NCBI GenBank assembly: GCA_943330835.2
Contig: CALQJH020000023.1
Span: 1 to 12,077, forward strand
Length of the DNA stretch: 12,077 bases
DNA from: Candidatus Kuenenia stuttgartensis
GTDB lineage: Bacteria; Bacteroidota; Bacteroidia; Chitinophagales; Chitinophagaceae
Reading direction: 5' to 3'
Of this stretch, positions 1 to 6,508 are shown one piece after another. The notes below the pieces were generated by a model. That model saw only the letters and a list, made by a program, of their open reading frames with translations. It ran no database searches and had not been told where the DNA came from. The stretch's first letter is position 1, and each line of letters starts with the position of its first letter. A program made the translations under genes and the position numbers.

Positions 1-1896
1 ACCTCTTTCTTTCAGAACTCCGTTAATATTTGTGGCAATACCGATGTTGTTTCAAGATGCACAAGTAGTGCTGTAAATTTTACAGATAAAAATCCATATT
101 GGTACCGATTTACTTGTTGGGTTCCAGGCACACTTGGATTTCAGATTACACCAAATGATTTGAATGACGATTACGATTGGCAATTGTTTGACATCACCGG
201 AAGAAATGTAGCTGCTGTATATAGTGATATCAGCATGTTTGTTGCCTGCAATTGGAGTGGCGAACCAGGAGTTACGGGAGCTGGCCCTTCTGGTAATTCT
301 TTGGCACTATGCGAAGGCCCGGGCGTTCCCTTATTTAGTTCCATGCCCAATATTATTCTAGGACACGAATACTTGATATTGATCAGCCATTTTACCAATA
401 GCCAAAGTGGTTACTCTTTATCTTTTGGCGGAGGAACAGGAAGTATTACTGATCCCAAAATGCCTCATCTTGATTATGCCAGAGCGATTTGCGATGGAAC
501 AACTATTGCCATTAAGTTGAATAAAAAAATGAAATGCAGTTCTATTCAATCTAATGGAAATGAATTTAGATTAAGCACAACTGTCACTAATGTTATTTCA
601 GCAATTGGTGTTGGATGTGGCAGTAGTTTTGATACAGATTCTTTAATGTTAACCCTAAGCAATCCTATACCACCAGGGACTTACAGCATTACGATTCAAA
701 ATGGCAGCACAGATGGAAATACTCTTTTAGATAATTGCGACAGAGCTATTCCTACAGGAGAAAATATACCGCTTACCGTTTATAGAATATTCCCTACTCC
801 AATGGATAGCATTACAACACCAGCATGCGCTCCTAAAACAATTCAATTGGTTTTTAAAAAGCCTATCAAATGCAATTCGATTGCATCAAATGGCAGCGAC
901 TTTATTATTACAGGGCCTTACCCAGTTTCGATTTCCAGGGCAAGAGGCAATTGTGTAAATGGGCAAACCAATATTATATATGTTGATGTAGCTACCCCAT
1001 TACAACGAGCAGGCAACTTTAAAATAACCTTGGTTAGGGGAAATGATTTAAATACTTTAATAGATGAATGTAACCAGGAATGTACTCCCGGACAATTTTT
1101 AAATTTTAGTATAGCCGACACAGTTAATGCAGATTTCACTTACAGCACTTTGTTAGGTTGTAAAAAAGATGTCATCAACTTGACTCACAATGGCAATAAT
1201 AATGTCAACAGTTGGCAATGGAATTTCACCAATCAACCAGCAAGTACAATACAATCGCCTTCTATATCCTATCTTAATTTTGGCATAAAGGATATCAAGC
1301 TTATCGTAAACAATGGCACCTGCGCTGATACGATTTCTAAAAAAATAAATCTCGATAATTACATCAAAGCGGGATTTGAAGGCGTTATGTATATCTGCCC
1401 TGATGATCCCATTATTTTCAAAGACACCAGCGTTGGAAATATTAGCCATTGGGAATGGGATTTTGGAAATGGGAACACGTCTATTTCTCCAACACCTCCA
1501 ACACAATTTTATTTTGCTGCGAATCACATCAACTACTACACCCCCATCAGATTAATTGTTTCTAATAATATTCCTTGTAGCGATACCGCAATACAGATTG
1601 CAAAAGTATTGTGGAACTGCTATATTGATGTTCCTTCTGCATTTACGCCTAATAAAGACGGACTTAATGATTACCTCTACCCTTTAAACGCTTATAAAGC
1701 CAGAGAACTGAAATTCAGTATTTATAACAGGTTCGGAGAAAGATTATTTTATACAGAAAACTGGTTAACAAAATGGGATGGCAGCTACAAAAGCAAGCCT
1801 GCAGATATGGGCACTTATGTATGGACATTATCCTATACCGATAGTGATACTAATAAAAAAATAGAAAGACGAGGGACGACGGTTTTGATTCGTTAG
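1..1896 (+). CDS. Large secreted protein with PKD-like domains and T9SS type B C-terminal sorting domain (5' partial)
   Basis: The frame is open from base 1, so the gene begins upstream; the TTG at 160 is internal. In the 631 codons present, residues 1-150 form a module with an aromatic-rich stretch (NPYWYRFTCW, then DDYDWQLFDITG) that I recall from other Chitinophagaceae surface proteins. Two similar units of about 110 residues follow (about nt 460-795 and 796-1125). Both contain KCxSIxSNGxxF and end in NTLIDxC or NTLLDNC, which suggests an internal duplication with an Ig-like fold. Two PKD-like domains come next, with WQWNF and WEWDFGNG (W484 onward). The last 88 residues match the gliding-motility-associated / type B T9SS sorting domain: VPSAFTPNKDGLND, an IYNRFGERLF-type strand, and an end in RRGTTVLIR. 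Export by T9SS to the cell surface is inferred from that tail. Ligand or adhesin function is unknown. It ends with TAG. Confidence 0.9.
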   Translation, partial: TSFFQNSVNICGNTDVVSRCTSSAVNFTDKNPYWYRFTCWVPGTLGFQITPNDLNDDYDWQLFDITGRNVAAVYSDISMFVACNWSGEPGVTGAGPSGNSLALCEGPGVPLFSSMPNIILGHEYLILISHFTNSQSGYSLSFGGGTGSITDPKMPHLDYARAICDGTTIAIKLNKKMKCSSIQSNGNEFRLSTTVTNVISAIGVGCGSSFDTDSLMLTLSNPIPPGTYSITIQNGSTDGNTLLDNCDRAIPTGENIPLTVYRIFPTPMDSITTPACAPKTIQLVFKKPIKCNSIASNGSDFIITGPYPVSISRARGNCVNGQTNIIYVDVATPLQRAGNFKITLVRGNDLNTLIDECNQECTPGQFLNFSIADTVNADFTYSTLLGCKKDVINLTHNGNNNVNSWQWNFTNQPASTIQSPSISYLNFGIKDIKLIVNNGTCADTISKKINLDNYIKAGFEGVMYICPDDPIIFKDTSVGNISHWEWDFGNGNTSISPTPPTQFYFAANHINYYTPIRLIVSNNIPCSDTAIQIAKVLWNCYIDVPSAFTPNKDGLNDYLYPLNAYKARELKFSIYNRFGERLFYTENWLTKWDGSYKSKPADMGTYVWTLSYTDSDTNKKIERRGTTVLIR

Positions 1897-1973
1897 CAGG
1901 TTGAGGTGGTTTCAGAAGTTTAAAAGATTTAAGCCGTTTAATTCACCTCACTGGTTTAACTCCCCCTATTTTC

Positions 1974-2021
1974 ATCAACCAATCAACCAATCAACTAATC
2001 AACCAATCAACTAATTAGCTA
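1974..2021. repeat. Octamer tandem repeat (about 6 x 8 bp) upstream of kynA
   Basis: Successive 8-bp units starting at 1974 read ATCAACCA, ATCAACCA, ATCAACTA, ATCAACCA, ATCAACTA and a decayed ATTAGCTA. The first five differ only at a C/T position. The array ends inside a candidate -7 element and 19 bp before the dioxygenase start codon. It therefore occupies the place where a -33 element and upstream promoter DNA would lie. Short arrays of this kind can change length by slipped-strand replication. That this alters kynA expression is an inference; the array is noncoding. Confidence 0.85.
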
Positions 2022-2027
2022 AGTTTG
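2020..2027 (+). promoter_or_regulatory. Candidate Bacteroidota -7 promoter element for tryptophan 2,3-dioxygenase
   Basis: TAAGTTTG matches the Bacteroidota sigma-ABfr -7 consensus TAnnTTTG exactly. By the usual spacing, transcription would start near 2031, giving a leader of roughly 9 nt before ATG 2040. There is no Shine-Dalgarno sequence, which is common in this phylum. No clear -33 TTG is visible 17-23 bp upstream; that stretch is filled by the octamer array. Confidence 0.5.
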
Positions 2028-2039
2028 TAAAAAAATAAT

Positions 2040-3068
2040 ATGGAGCATAAACCTGTTTATTATAGCGAATACCTGGAGTTGGATAAGATTATTCAAGCCC
2101 AGCATCCTGTTAGTTTTGAGAATGGCAAAGAAGCTGCACATGATGAAATGCTTTTCATTGTTATTCACCAGGCTTATGAATTATGGTTTAAGCAAATATT
2201 ATTTGAAATCAATTCTGTAATGGAGATCATGAATAAACCTTTCATGAATGACAATTCAAACGAATTACAAACGGTCGTTCATCGATTACAAAGAGTGGTT
2301 ACAATTTTAAAGGTATTAGTTCAGCAAATAGATATTCTCGAAACGATGACACCGATGGACTTTCTGGATTTCAGAGATATGTTGCGCCCTGCATCTGGCT
2401 TTCAAAGCTGGCAATTCAAAATAATAGAAGCGAAATTAGGCTTGAAATTCGAAGAGCGACATGGCCAAAGCTATTATACATCGCAATTACAAAAACAAGA
2501 TATTGACACCATCAAAGACGCAGAGAAAGGTCCTTCTCTATTACAATTGGTAAATACCTGGCTAGAGAGAATGCCATTCCTGCATGAAACAAATTTCTGG
2601 AAAAATGACAGCCCTTCTTCCACCCATCCATTCTGGAGTCAATATGAAACTGTTTATACTAATAGTTTGGCTGAATCTGAAAAAGGCAATAGCACCAATT
2701 TTAAAAATATTTTCTTCTCCGAAAATGCAGAACGAGCATTATCGCCAATCGCATGCCAGTCTGCATTATTTATCATGTTATACAGAGGATATCCTTTACT
2801 TGAATTGCCTTTTGAATTATTGGATACTTTGCTGGAAATAGATAACCAAATGGGTAATTGGCGCTACCGTCATATCAATATGGTGAGAAGAATGATAGGA
2901 AGCAGAATTGGTACGGGAGGCAGCACTGGAGCGGGTTATCTACAAGGAGCAATGGATAAACATTATATCTTTAAAGAAATTTCACAACTCAATAGCTTTT
3001 TAATAGACAGAAGAAAATTGCCGGTTTTACCTACTGCATTAACTGACGTTTTGGGATACCAGTTTTAG
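2040..3068 (+). CDS. kynA: Tryptophan 2,3-dioxygenase (heme enzyme, kynurenine pathway)
   Basis: This cytosolic heme enzyme oxidises L-tryptophan to N-formylkynurenine, the first step of the kynurenine route. The 342-residue product carries the family signatures in order. HDEMLFIVIHQAYELWFKQ (34-52) contains H43, equivalent to the active-site histidine H76 of human TDO. FLDFRDML (108-115) has F108 and R112, equivalent to substrate-binding F140 and R144. PASGFQSWQF (117-126) follows. H278, in WRYRHINMV, is the predicted heme-iron ligand, and GTGGSTG (291-297) supplies the carboxylate-binding T292. The 14-residue H278-T292 spacing matches human H328-T342. No other kynurenine-pathway gene lies in the window, so the gene appears to be transcribed alone, from the TAAGTTTG element. 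ATG 2040 fits the family N-terminus. It converges on the desulfurase gene, separated only by a hairpin. Confidence 0.96.
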   Translation: MEHKPVYYSEYLELDKIIQAQHPVSFENGKEAAHDEMLFIVIHQAYELWFKQILFEINSVMEIMNKPFMNDNSNELQTVVHRLQRVVTILKVLVQQIDILETMTPMDFLDFRDMLRPASGFQSWQFKIIEAKLGLKFEERHGQSYYTSQLQKQDIDTIKDAEKGPSLLQLVNTWLERMPFLHETNFWKNDSPSSTHPFWSQYETVYTNSLAESEKGNSTNFKNIFFSENAERALSPIACQSALFIMLYRGYPLLELPFELLDTLLEIDNQMGNWRYRHINMVRRMIGSRIGTGGSTGAGYLQGAMDKHYIFKEISQLNSFLIDRRKLPVLPTALTDVLGYQF

Positions 3069-3100
3069 ACCCAGATTTTGCACTGCAAAATCCGGGTTAA
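3065..3100. terminator. Bidirectional hairpin between convergent kynA and cysteine desulfurase; compact copy of a repeated 3'-end motif
   Basis: ACCCAGATTTTGC (3069-3081) pairs with GCAAAATCCGGGT (3085-3097) around the 3-nt loop ACT. This gives a 13-bp stem with one A/C mismatch and a possible extra G-T pair. The outer ends TTAG and TTAA contain the stop codons of both convergent genes (TAG 3066-3068 on +, TAA 3099-3097 on -). No U-tract follows on either strand, so this is not a textbook Rho-independent terminator, but its position between two converging genes fits a bidirectional one. The right arm matches the right end of the element at 10474-10656 at 15 of 16 bases. Confidence 0.75.
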
Positions 3101-4224
3101 AGCAATTCTTTTAATTTATTAACCACAATATCAATTTCATCTTTGGTATTGTGCTTGCAAAAACTAAATCTTACAGTTACCTGATTGGTATTGTTGTTTA
3201 TAGCACGAATAACATGACTCCCTATTTCTGTTCCTGATGAGCAGGCACTACCACCACTGGCACAAATATTATTGATATCTAAATTAAAGAGCAACATCTC
3301 CGACTTCTCTGATTTCGGAAAACTTGCACTGATAAGAGTGTACAAACTATTTCCCCATACATCTCCATTAAACCCAATTCCTGGTATTGAATTTACCAGT
3401 TGCTCGTGCATGTATTTTTTCAAGCCACTGATATCATTTCGATCATGATCATAATGAGCCGATGCCTCCTCCAATGCTTTTGCAAAACCAACTATGCCGT
3501 AAATATTTTCAGTACCTGCGCGCATATTCCTTTCCTGTCCCCCACCAAAAATAAAGGGCTTCACCTGAATATTCTGGTTAATGTACAATAGCCCAACTCC
3601 TTTGGGGCCATGAAACTTATGTGCTGCCCCAGTTATAAAATGCACATGAAACTCTTTTAAATCAAAAGGGAAATGACCCACAGTTTGAACGGTATCGCTA
3701 TGGAAAATGGCATTGTACTTTTTACACAATTCCCCTACTTTTTTGATATCTAAAATGTTGCCGATTTCATTATTGGCATGCATCAATGAAACTAATGTCT
3801 TTTGATTTGCTGATGCCAACAATGATTCCAGATGTTCAAGATCGATGTGACCACCAGCCAAGCTGTTGACATAACTTGCTGTAATCATTCCTGACTTAAC
3901 GTAATGTTCAACAGTATGGGTAACTGCATGATGCTCTATAACTGAAGAAATAATATGTTTACATCCCAAATCACGAATAGCCGTAAGAATGGCGGTATTA
4001 TTGCTTTCTGTGCCTCCACTTGTAAAGAAAATCTCTGCCGGGTTAGCATTTAAAATTTTGGCTACGGATTTTCTGGCATTTTCAACAGCCAATCGAGTCT
4101 CCCTTCCATAGGAATATATAGAAGAAGGATTGCCGAATTTTTCTGTCATATAAGGCATCATTGATTCCAACACAATTGAATCAAGTGCCGTTGTTGCTGC
4201 ATTATCAAAATAAATACGATTCAT
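3097..4224 (-). CDS. Cysteine desulfurase, NifS/IscS type (PLP-dependent)
   Basis: This enzyme removes sulfur from L-cysteine as a persulfide for Fe-S cluster assembly or tRNA thiolation, releasing alanine. The 375-residue product starts with the typical YFDNAATT. It has SGGTESNN (69-76), the PLP-stacking histidine in IEHHAV (H98/H99), HSDTVQ (D177, Q180), and the Schiff-base lysine K203 in AAHKFHGPKG. Catalytic C328 lies in the loop ASGGSACSSGTE, and the C-terminal region is RFSFCKHNTKDEID. The class V aminotransferase fold is complete, with no missing active-site residue. It lies 23 nt downstream of the hexose-phosphate mutase gene on the same strand, so co-transcription is likely. AGAAGGG precedes ATG 4224 by only one base, too close for a standard ribosome site. 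Whether it is the IscS (general) or NifS-like/MnmA-partner paralogue cannot be told without iscU or other neighbours, so no symbol is given. Confidence 0.95.
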   Translation of the reverse strand: MNRIYFDNAATTALDSIVLESMMPYMTEKFGNPSSIYSYGRETRLAVENARKSVAKILNANPAEIFFTSGGTESNNTAILTAIRDLGCKHIISSVIEHHAVTHTVEHYVKSGMITASYVNSLAGGHIDLEHLESLLASANQKTLVSLMHANNEIGNILDIKKVGELCKKYNAIFHSDTVQTVGHFPFDLKEFHVHFITGAAHKFHGPKGVGLLYINQNIQVKPFIFGGGQERNMRAGTENIYGIVGFAKALEEASAHYDHDRNDISGLKKYMHEQLVNSIPGIGFNGDVWGNSLYTLISASFPKSEKSEMLLFNLDINNICASGGSACSSGTEIGSHVIRAINNNTNQVTVRFSFCKHNTKDEIDIVVNKLKELL

Positions 4225-4247
4225 ACCCTTCTGGATTTATTACTGAC

Positions 4248-5645
4248 TTAAAGAATGGCCTCCTGAATATCTTTTATCAATTTCATTGCAATGTTATCGG
4301 CCGTTGTTTCAAAATTACTTTCTGCATATATCCTTATAATGGGCTCCGTATTACTTGTACGCAAATGAACCCAATCGTTATCAAATTCAATCTTCAATCC
4401 ATCTTCAGTACTAAAAGGAAGCGATTTGTATTTAGTCTGTATTTTTTCAAACACAGCTTTAACATCCACAGTATCTTCCAATGTTATTTTATTCTTGCTC
4501 ATAAAATAGTCAGGATAAGTATTCCTTAATTGCTTTACACTTTTTTTACTATTGGCTAAATGCGTAAGAAATAAAGCAATGCCAATCAAAGCATCTCTGC
4601 CATAGTGTAATTCAGGAAGAATAATCCCTCCATTTCCCTCGCCACCAATCACTGCATTAACGGCTTTCATTTTATTGACCACATTAACTTCACCTACAGC
4701 ACTCGCGAAATATTCACCGCCATGTTTAATGGTAATGTCTTTTAATGCACGAGTGGAAGACATGTTACTAACGGTATTGCCTGGATGCTTACTCAATACA
4801 TAATCCGCTACTGCAACAAGTGTATATTCTTCACCAAACATGGTTCCATCTTCACAAACAAAACAAAGCCGATCTACATCTGGATCTACCGCAATACCTA
4901 AAGAAGCATTATTAGTTTCTACAGCATGACTAAGCTCTGTTAAATGTGCTGGTAATGGTTCTGGATTATGAGAAAATTGTCCGTTTACTTCTTCATTTAT
5001 AACAACAATCTCCTCTACTCCCAAGGCTCGAAGTAAAGCAGGCACAGCAATTGATCCGGAGCTGTTTATAGCATCGACAACTATTTTGAATCCTGCATTT
5101 TTAATGGCCTTTTTATCCACCATTTTATTGGAAAGTATGGCGTCTATATGAGCGTCAAGTAATGTTGAATTTTGAGAGACCGTTCCGATATGGTCAACAT
5201 CTGCAAAAGCAAAAGATTCTTTTGCAGCCAGATCAAGGATTAATTTTCCCTCCTCACCACTGATGAATTCTCCTTTATTGTTTAATAATTTCAGTGCGTT
5301 CCACTCTTTTGGATTATGACTGGCGGTAAGAATAATACCACCATCTGCATGCAATATTTTTACGCCCATTTCTACCGTTGGCGTTGTACTTAAATCCAGA
5401 TCAACCACATTTATCCCCAAAGAAATCAACGTAGCATTTACCAGATCTTTTACCATCGATCCACTGATTCTTCCATCTCTTCCAACAACTACTTTGCAAG
5501 AACCTGATGTCGATTTATCTATTGATTGTAAAAGCCAAGTACCATATGCTGCAGTAAATTTCACTACATCTAATGGTGTAAGATTCGTTCCTGTTTTGCC
5601 ACCAATTGTACCTCTTATTCCTGATATACTCTTTATCAATGCCAT
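4248..5645 (-). CDS. glmM: Phosphoglucosamine mutase / phosphomannomutase family protein (alpha-D-phosphohexomutase)
   Basis: The family interconverts hexose 6-phosphate and 1-phosphate; in Bacteroidota this member is usually taken as GlmM, supplying glucosamine-1-phosphate for UDP-GlcNAc, peptidoglycan and LPS. From ATG 5645 the product is 465 residues. The phosphoserine loop is TASHNPKEWNALK (S109). The Mg-binding loop is DPDVDR (D254, D256, D258). The sugar loop is GGEGNGG (334-340), and the phosphate loop is RTSNTEP (429-435). All four active-site loops of the superfamily are intact. The GGEGNGG loop differs from the E. coli GlmM GGEQSGH form, so substrate preference (GlcN, Man or Glc phosphate) is not settled by sequence. 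A GTG at 5651 would add two residues (MK); ATG 5645 is preferred because MALIKSISGIRGTIGG is the usual N-terminus. It is probably the first gene of a two-gene operon with the cysteine desulfurase. Confidence 0.9.
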   Translation of the reverse strand: MALIKSISGIRGTIGGKTGTNLTPLDVVKFTAAYGTWLLQSIDKSTSGSCKVVVGRDGRISGSMVKDLVNATLISLGINVVDLDLSTTPTVEMGVKILHADGGIILTASHNPKEWNALKLLNNKGEFISGEEGKLILDLAAKESFAFADVDHIGTVSQNSTLLDAHIDAILSNKMVDKKAIKNAGFKIVVDAINSSGSIAVPALLRALGVEEIVVINEEVNGQFSHNPEPLPAHLTELSHAVETNNASLGIAVDPDVDRLCFVCEDGTMFGEEYTLVAVADYVLSKHPGNTVSNMSSTRALKDITIKHGGEYFASAVGEVNVVNKMKAVNAVIGGEGNGGIILPELHYGRDALIGIALFLTHLANSKKSVKQLRNTYPDYFMSKNKITLEDTVDVKAVFEKIQTKYKSLPFSTEDGLKIEFDNDWVHLRTSNTEPIIRIYAESNFETTADNIAMKLIKDIQEAIL

Positions 5646-5664
5646 TTTCACTTATTTTGGAGCT

Positions 5665-5672
5665 CAAATATA
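5665..5672 (-). promoter_or_regulatory. Candidate -7 promoter element for the glmM-desulfurase unit
   Basis: On the minus strand the bases read TATATTTG, an exact TAnnTTTG match. It lies 19 nt before ATG 5645, giving a leader of roughly 16 nt. No convincing -33 TTG is present at the expected distance. It is part of a 114-bp divergent region shared with the methyltransferase gene. Confidence 0.45.
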
Positions 5673-5747
5673 ACAAAGAGTTTTGAGTATAAAATTTTAC
5701 TGCTTAAAAGAACACGAGTAAATGCCGACACAATGCTCAGTTAGACT

Positions 5748-5755
5748 TAACTTTG
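5748..5755 (+). promoter_or_regulatory. Candidate -7 promoter element for the methyltransferase, 4 nt before its start codon
   Basis: TAACTTTG matches TAnnTTTG exactly and is followed by CCAA and then ATG 5760. With the usual -7 spacing the first transcribed base would fall at or next to the A of the start codon, predicting a leaderless or near-leaderless mRNA. No -33 TTG is obvious upstream. Confidence 0.5.
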
Positions 5756-5759
5756 CCAA

Positions 5760-6500
5760 ATGCAAGATTCCTGGTTCAAAGATTGGTTCAATTCCAAATA
5801 TTATCATCAGCTTTATCAAAACAGAGACGAAAACGAAGCCAGTAAATTCATTGACAAGCTCATCGATTCGCTTGCTCCTCCAAAAGATTCGTTGATGCTT
5901 GATTTGGCTTGTGGAAAAGGAAGACATTCCTTACAGTTGGCTAACAAAGGTTTTGACGTAACAGGAATCGATCTTAGTGAAATGAGCATTCAAGAAGCCC
6001 TCACTCATGAATTGCCCAACCTCCATTTTTACAAACACGATATGAGGCAGACTTTCTGGATCAATTATTTTGATTACGTCTTTAATTTTTTTACAAGTTT
6101 TGGTTATTTTAATACTGCCAGAGAAAACAGTAATGCCATGCAGACCATGTCTCAATCCCTAAAGAAAAAGGGAACGCTGGTTATAGATTATTTAAACTCG
6201 GGTTTTGCAGAAGATAATATGGTTCACCAGGAAGAAAAAGTAATTGATCAAGTTGAATATAAAATTACCAAATGGTACGACGATCATAAGTTTTACAAAA
6301 AAATATTAATACAAGACGAGGAACTTACTTCACCGATTCATTTCACAGAAGTCGTTTCGAGATTTTCACTGGATGATTTCAAAGAAATGATGAACCCATT
6401 TGAATTGAAAATAAAAGAGGTTTATGGCGATTACAAATTGAGCAAATACGATGAAAGAAAAAGCCCCAGATTAATAATCATTGCTGAAAAAACTAATTAG
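5760..6500 (+). CDS. Class I SAM-dependent methyltransferase
   Basis: The 246-residue soluble protein has a Rossmann-type methyltransferase core. Motif I is MLDLACGKGRHS (46-57), which binds S-adenosylmethionine. FDVTGIDLSEMSI (65-77) carries the acidic residue D71 at the end of strand beta2. HDMRQ (93-97) and FDYVFNFFTSFGYF (104-117) follow, with KKKGTLVIDYLN (135-146) as the later strand. The N-terminal WFKDWFNSKYYHQLYQNRDENEA is typical of a Bacteroidota subfamily whose substrate is unknown to me (small molecule, quinone or other). The start at ATG 5760 is supported by the family N-terminus and by the promoter element just upstream. Its last codons overlap the convergent sulfatase-fold gene by 8 bp inside a palindrome. 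No neighbour indicates the substrate. Confidence 0.88.
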   Translation: MQDSWFKDWFNSKYYHQLYQNRDENEASKFIDKLIDSLAPPKDSLMLDLACGKGRHSLQLANKGFDVTGIDLSEMSIQEALTHELPNLHFYKHDMRQTFWINYFDYVFNFFTSFGYFNTARENSNAMQTMSQSLKKKGTLVIDYLNSGFAEDNMVHQEEKVIDQVEYKITKWYDDHKFYKKILIQDEELTSPIHFTEVVSRFSLDDFKEMMNPFELKIKEVYGDYKLSKYDERKSPRLIIIAEKTN

Positions 6501-6508
6501 TCTTTTTC
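6486..6508. terminator. Palindrome with flanking A and T tracts at overlapping convergent stop codons (possible bidirectional terminator)
   Basis: ACTAATTAGT (6492-6501) is a perfect 10-bp palindrome, preceded by an A-run (6487-6491) and followed by a T-run (6503-6507). Both convergent genes finish inside it, each reading ACT AAT TAG. The A-run could extend the pairing with the T-run past one mismatch. Once a loop is allowed the stem is short and AT-rich, so terminator strength is doubtful. Confidence 0.4.

Noticed and set aside
160..162. TTG at 160 as the start of the first gene
   Set aside because: The same frame is open back to base 1 and encodes a continuous module with family-like residues, so the true start is upstream of the window.
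1153..1527. Open frame of 124 codons on the minus strand
   Set aside because: It lies wholly antisense to the PKD region of the surface protein, its translation has no recognisable domain, and the plus-strand reading is clearly a real protein.
1902..1950. TGAGGTG (1902-1908) / CACCTCA (1944-1950) inverted repeat as terminator of the first gene
   Set aside because: The 7-bp arms are 35 nt apart with no T-run after them; this could occur by chance.
1974..2021. CRISPR-like array upstream of kynA
   Set aside because: The units are contiguous 8-mers without spacers; this is a simple tandem repeat.
4161..4529. Open frame of 122 codons on the plus strand across the glmM-desulfurase junction
   Set aside because: It is antisense to the ends of two well-supported genes; its product is low-complexity Phe/Ile/Cys-rich with no family features.
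3097..5645. A dedicated sulfur or sugar biosynthesis cluster from the desulfurase-mutase pair
   Set aside because: Both are ordinary housekeeping enzymes with no shared pathway, and no further partner lies next to them; proximity alone does not support a new system.
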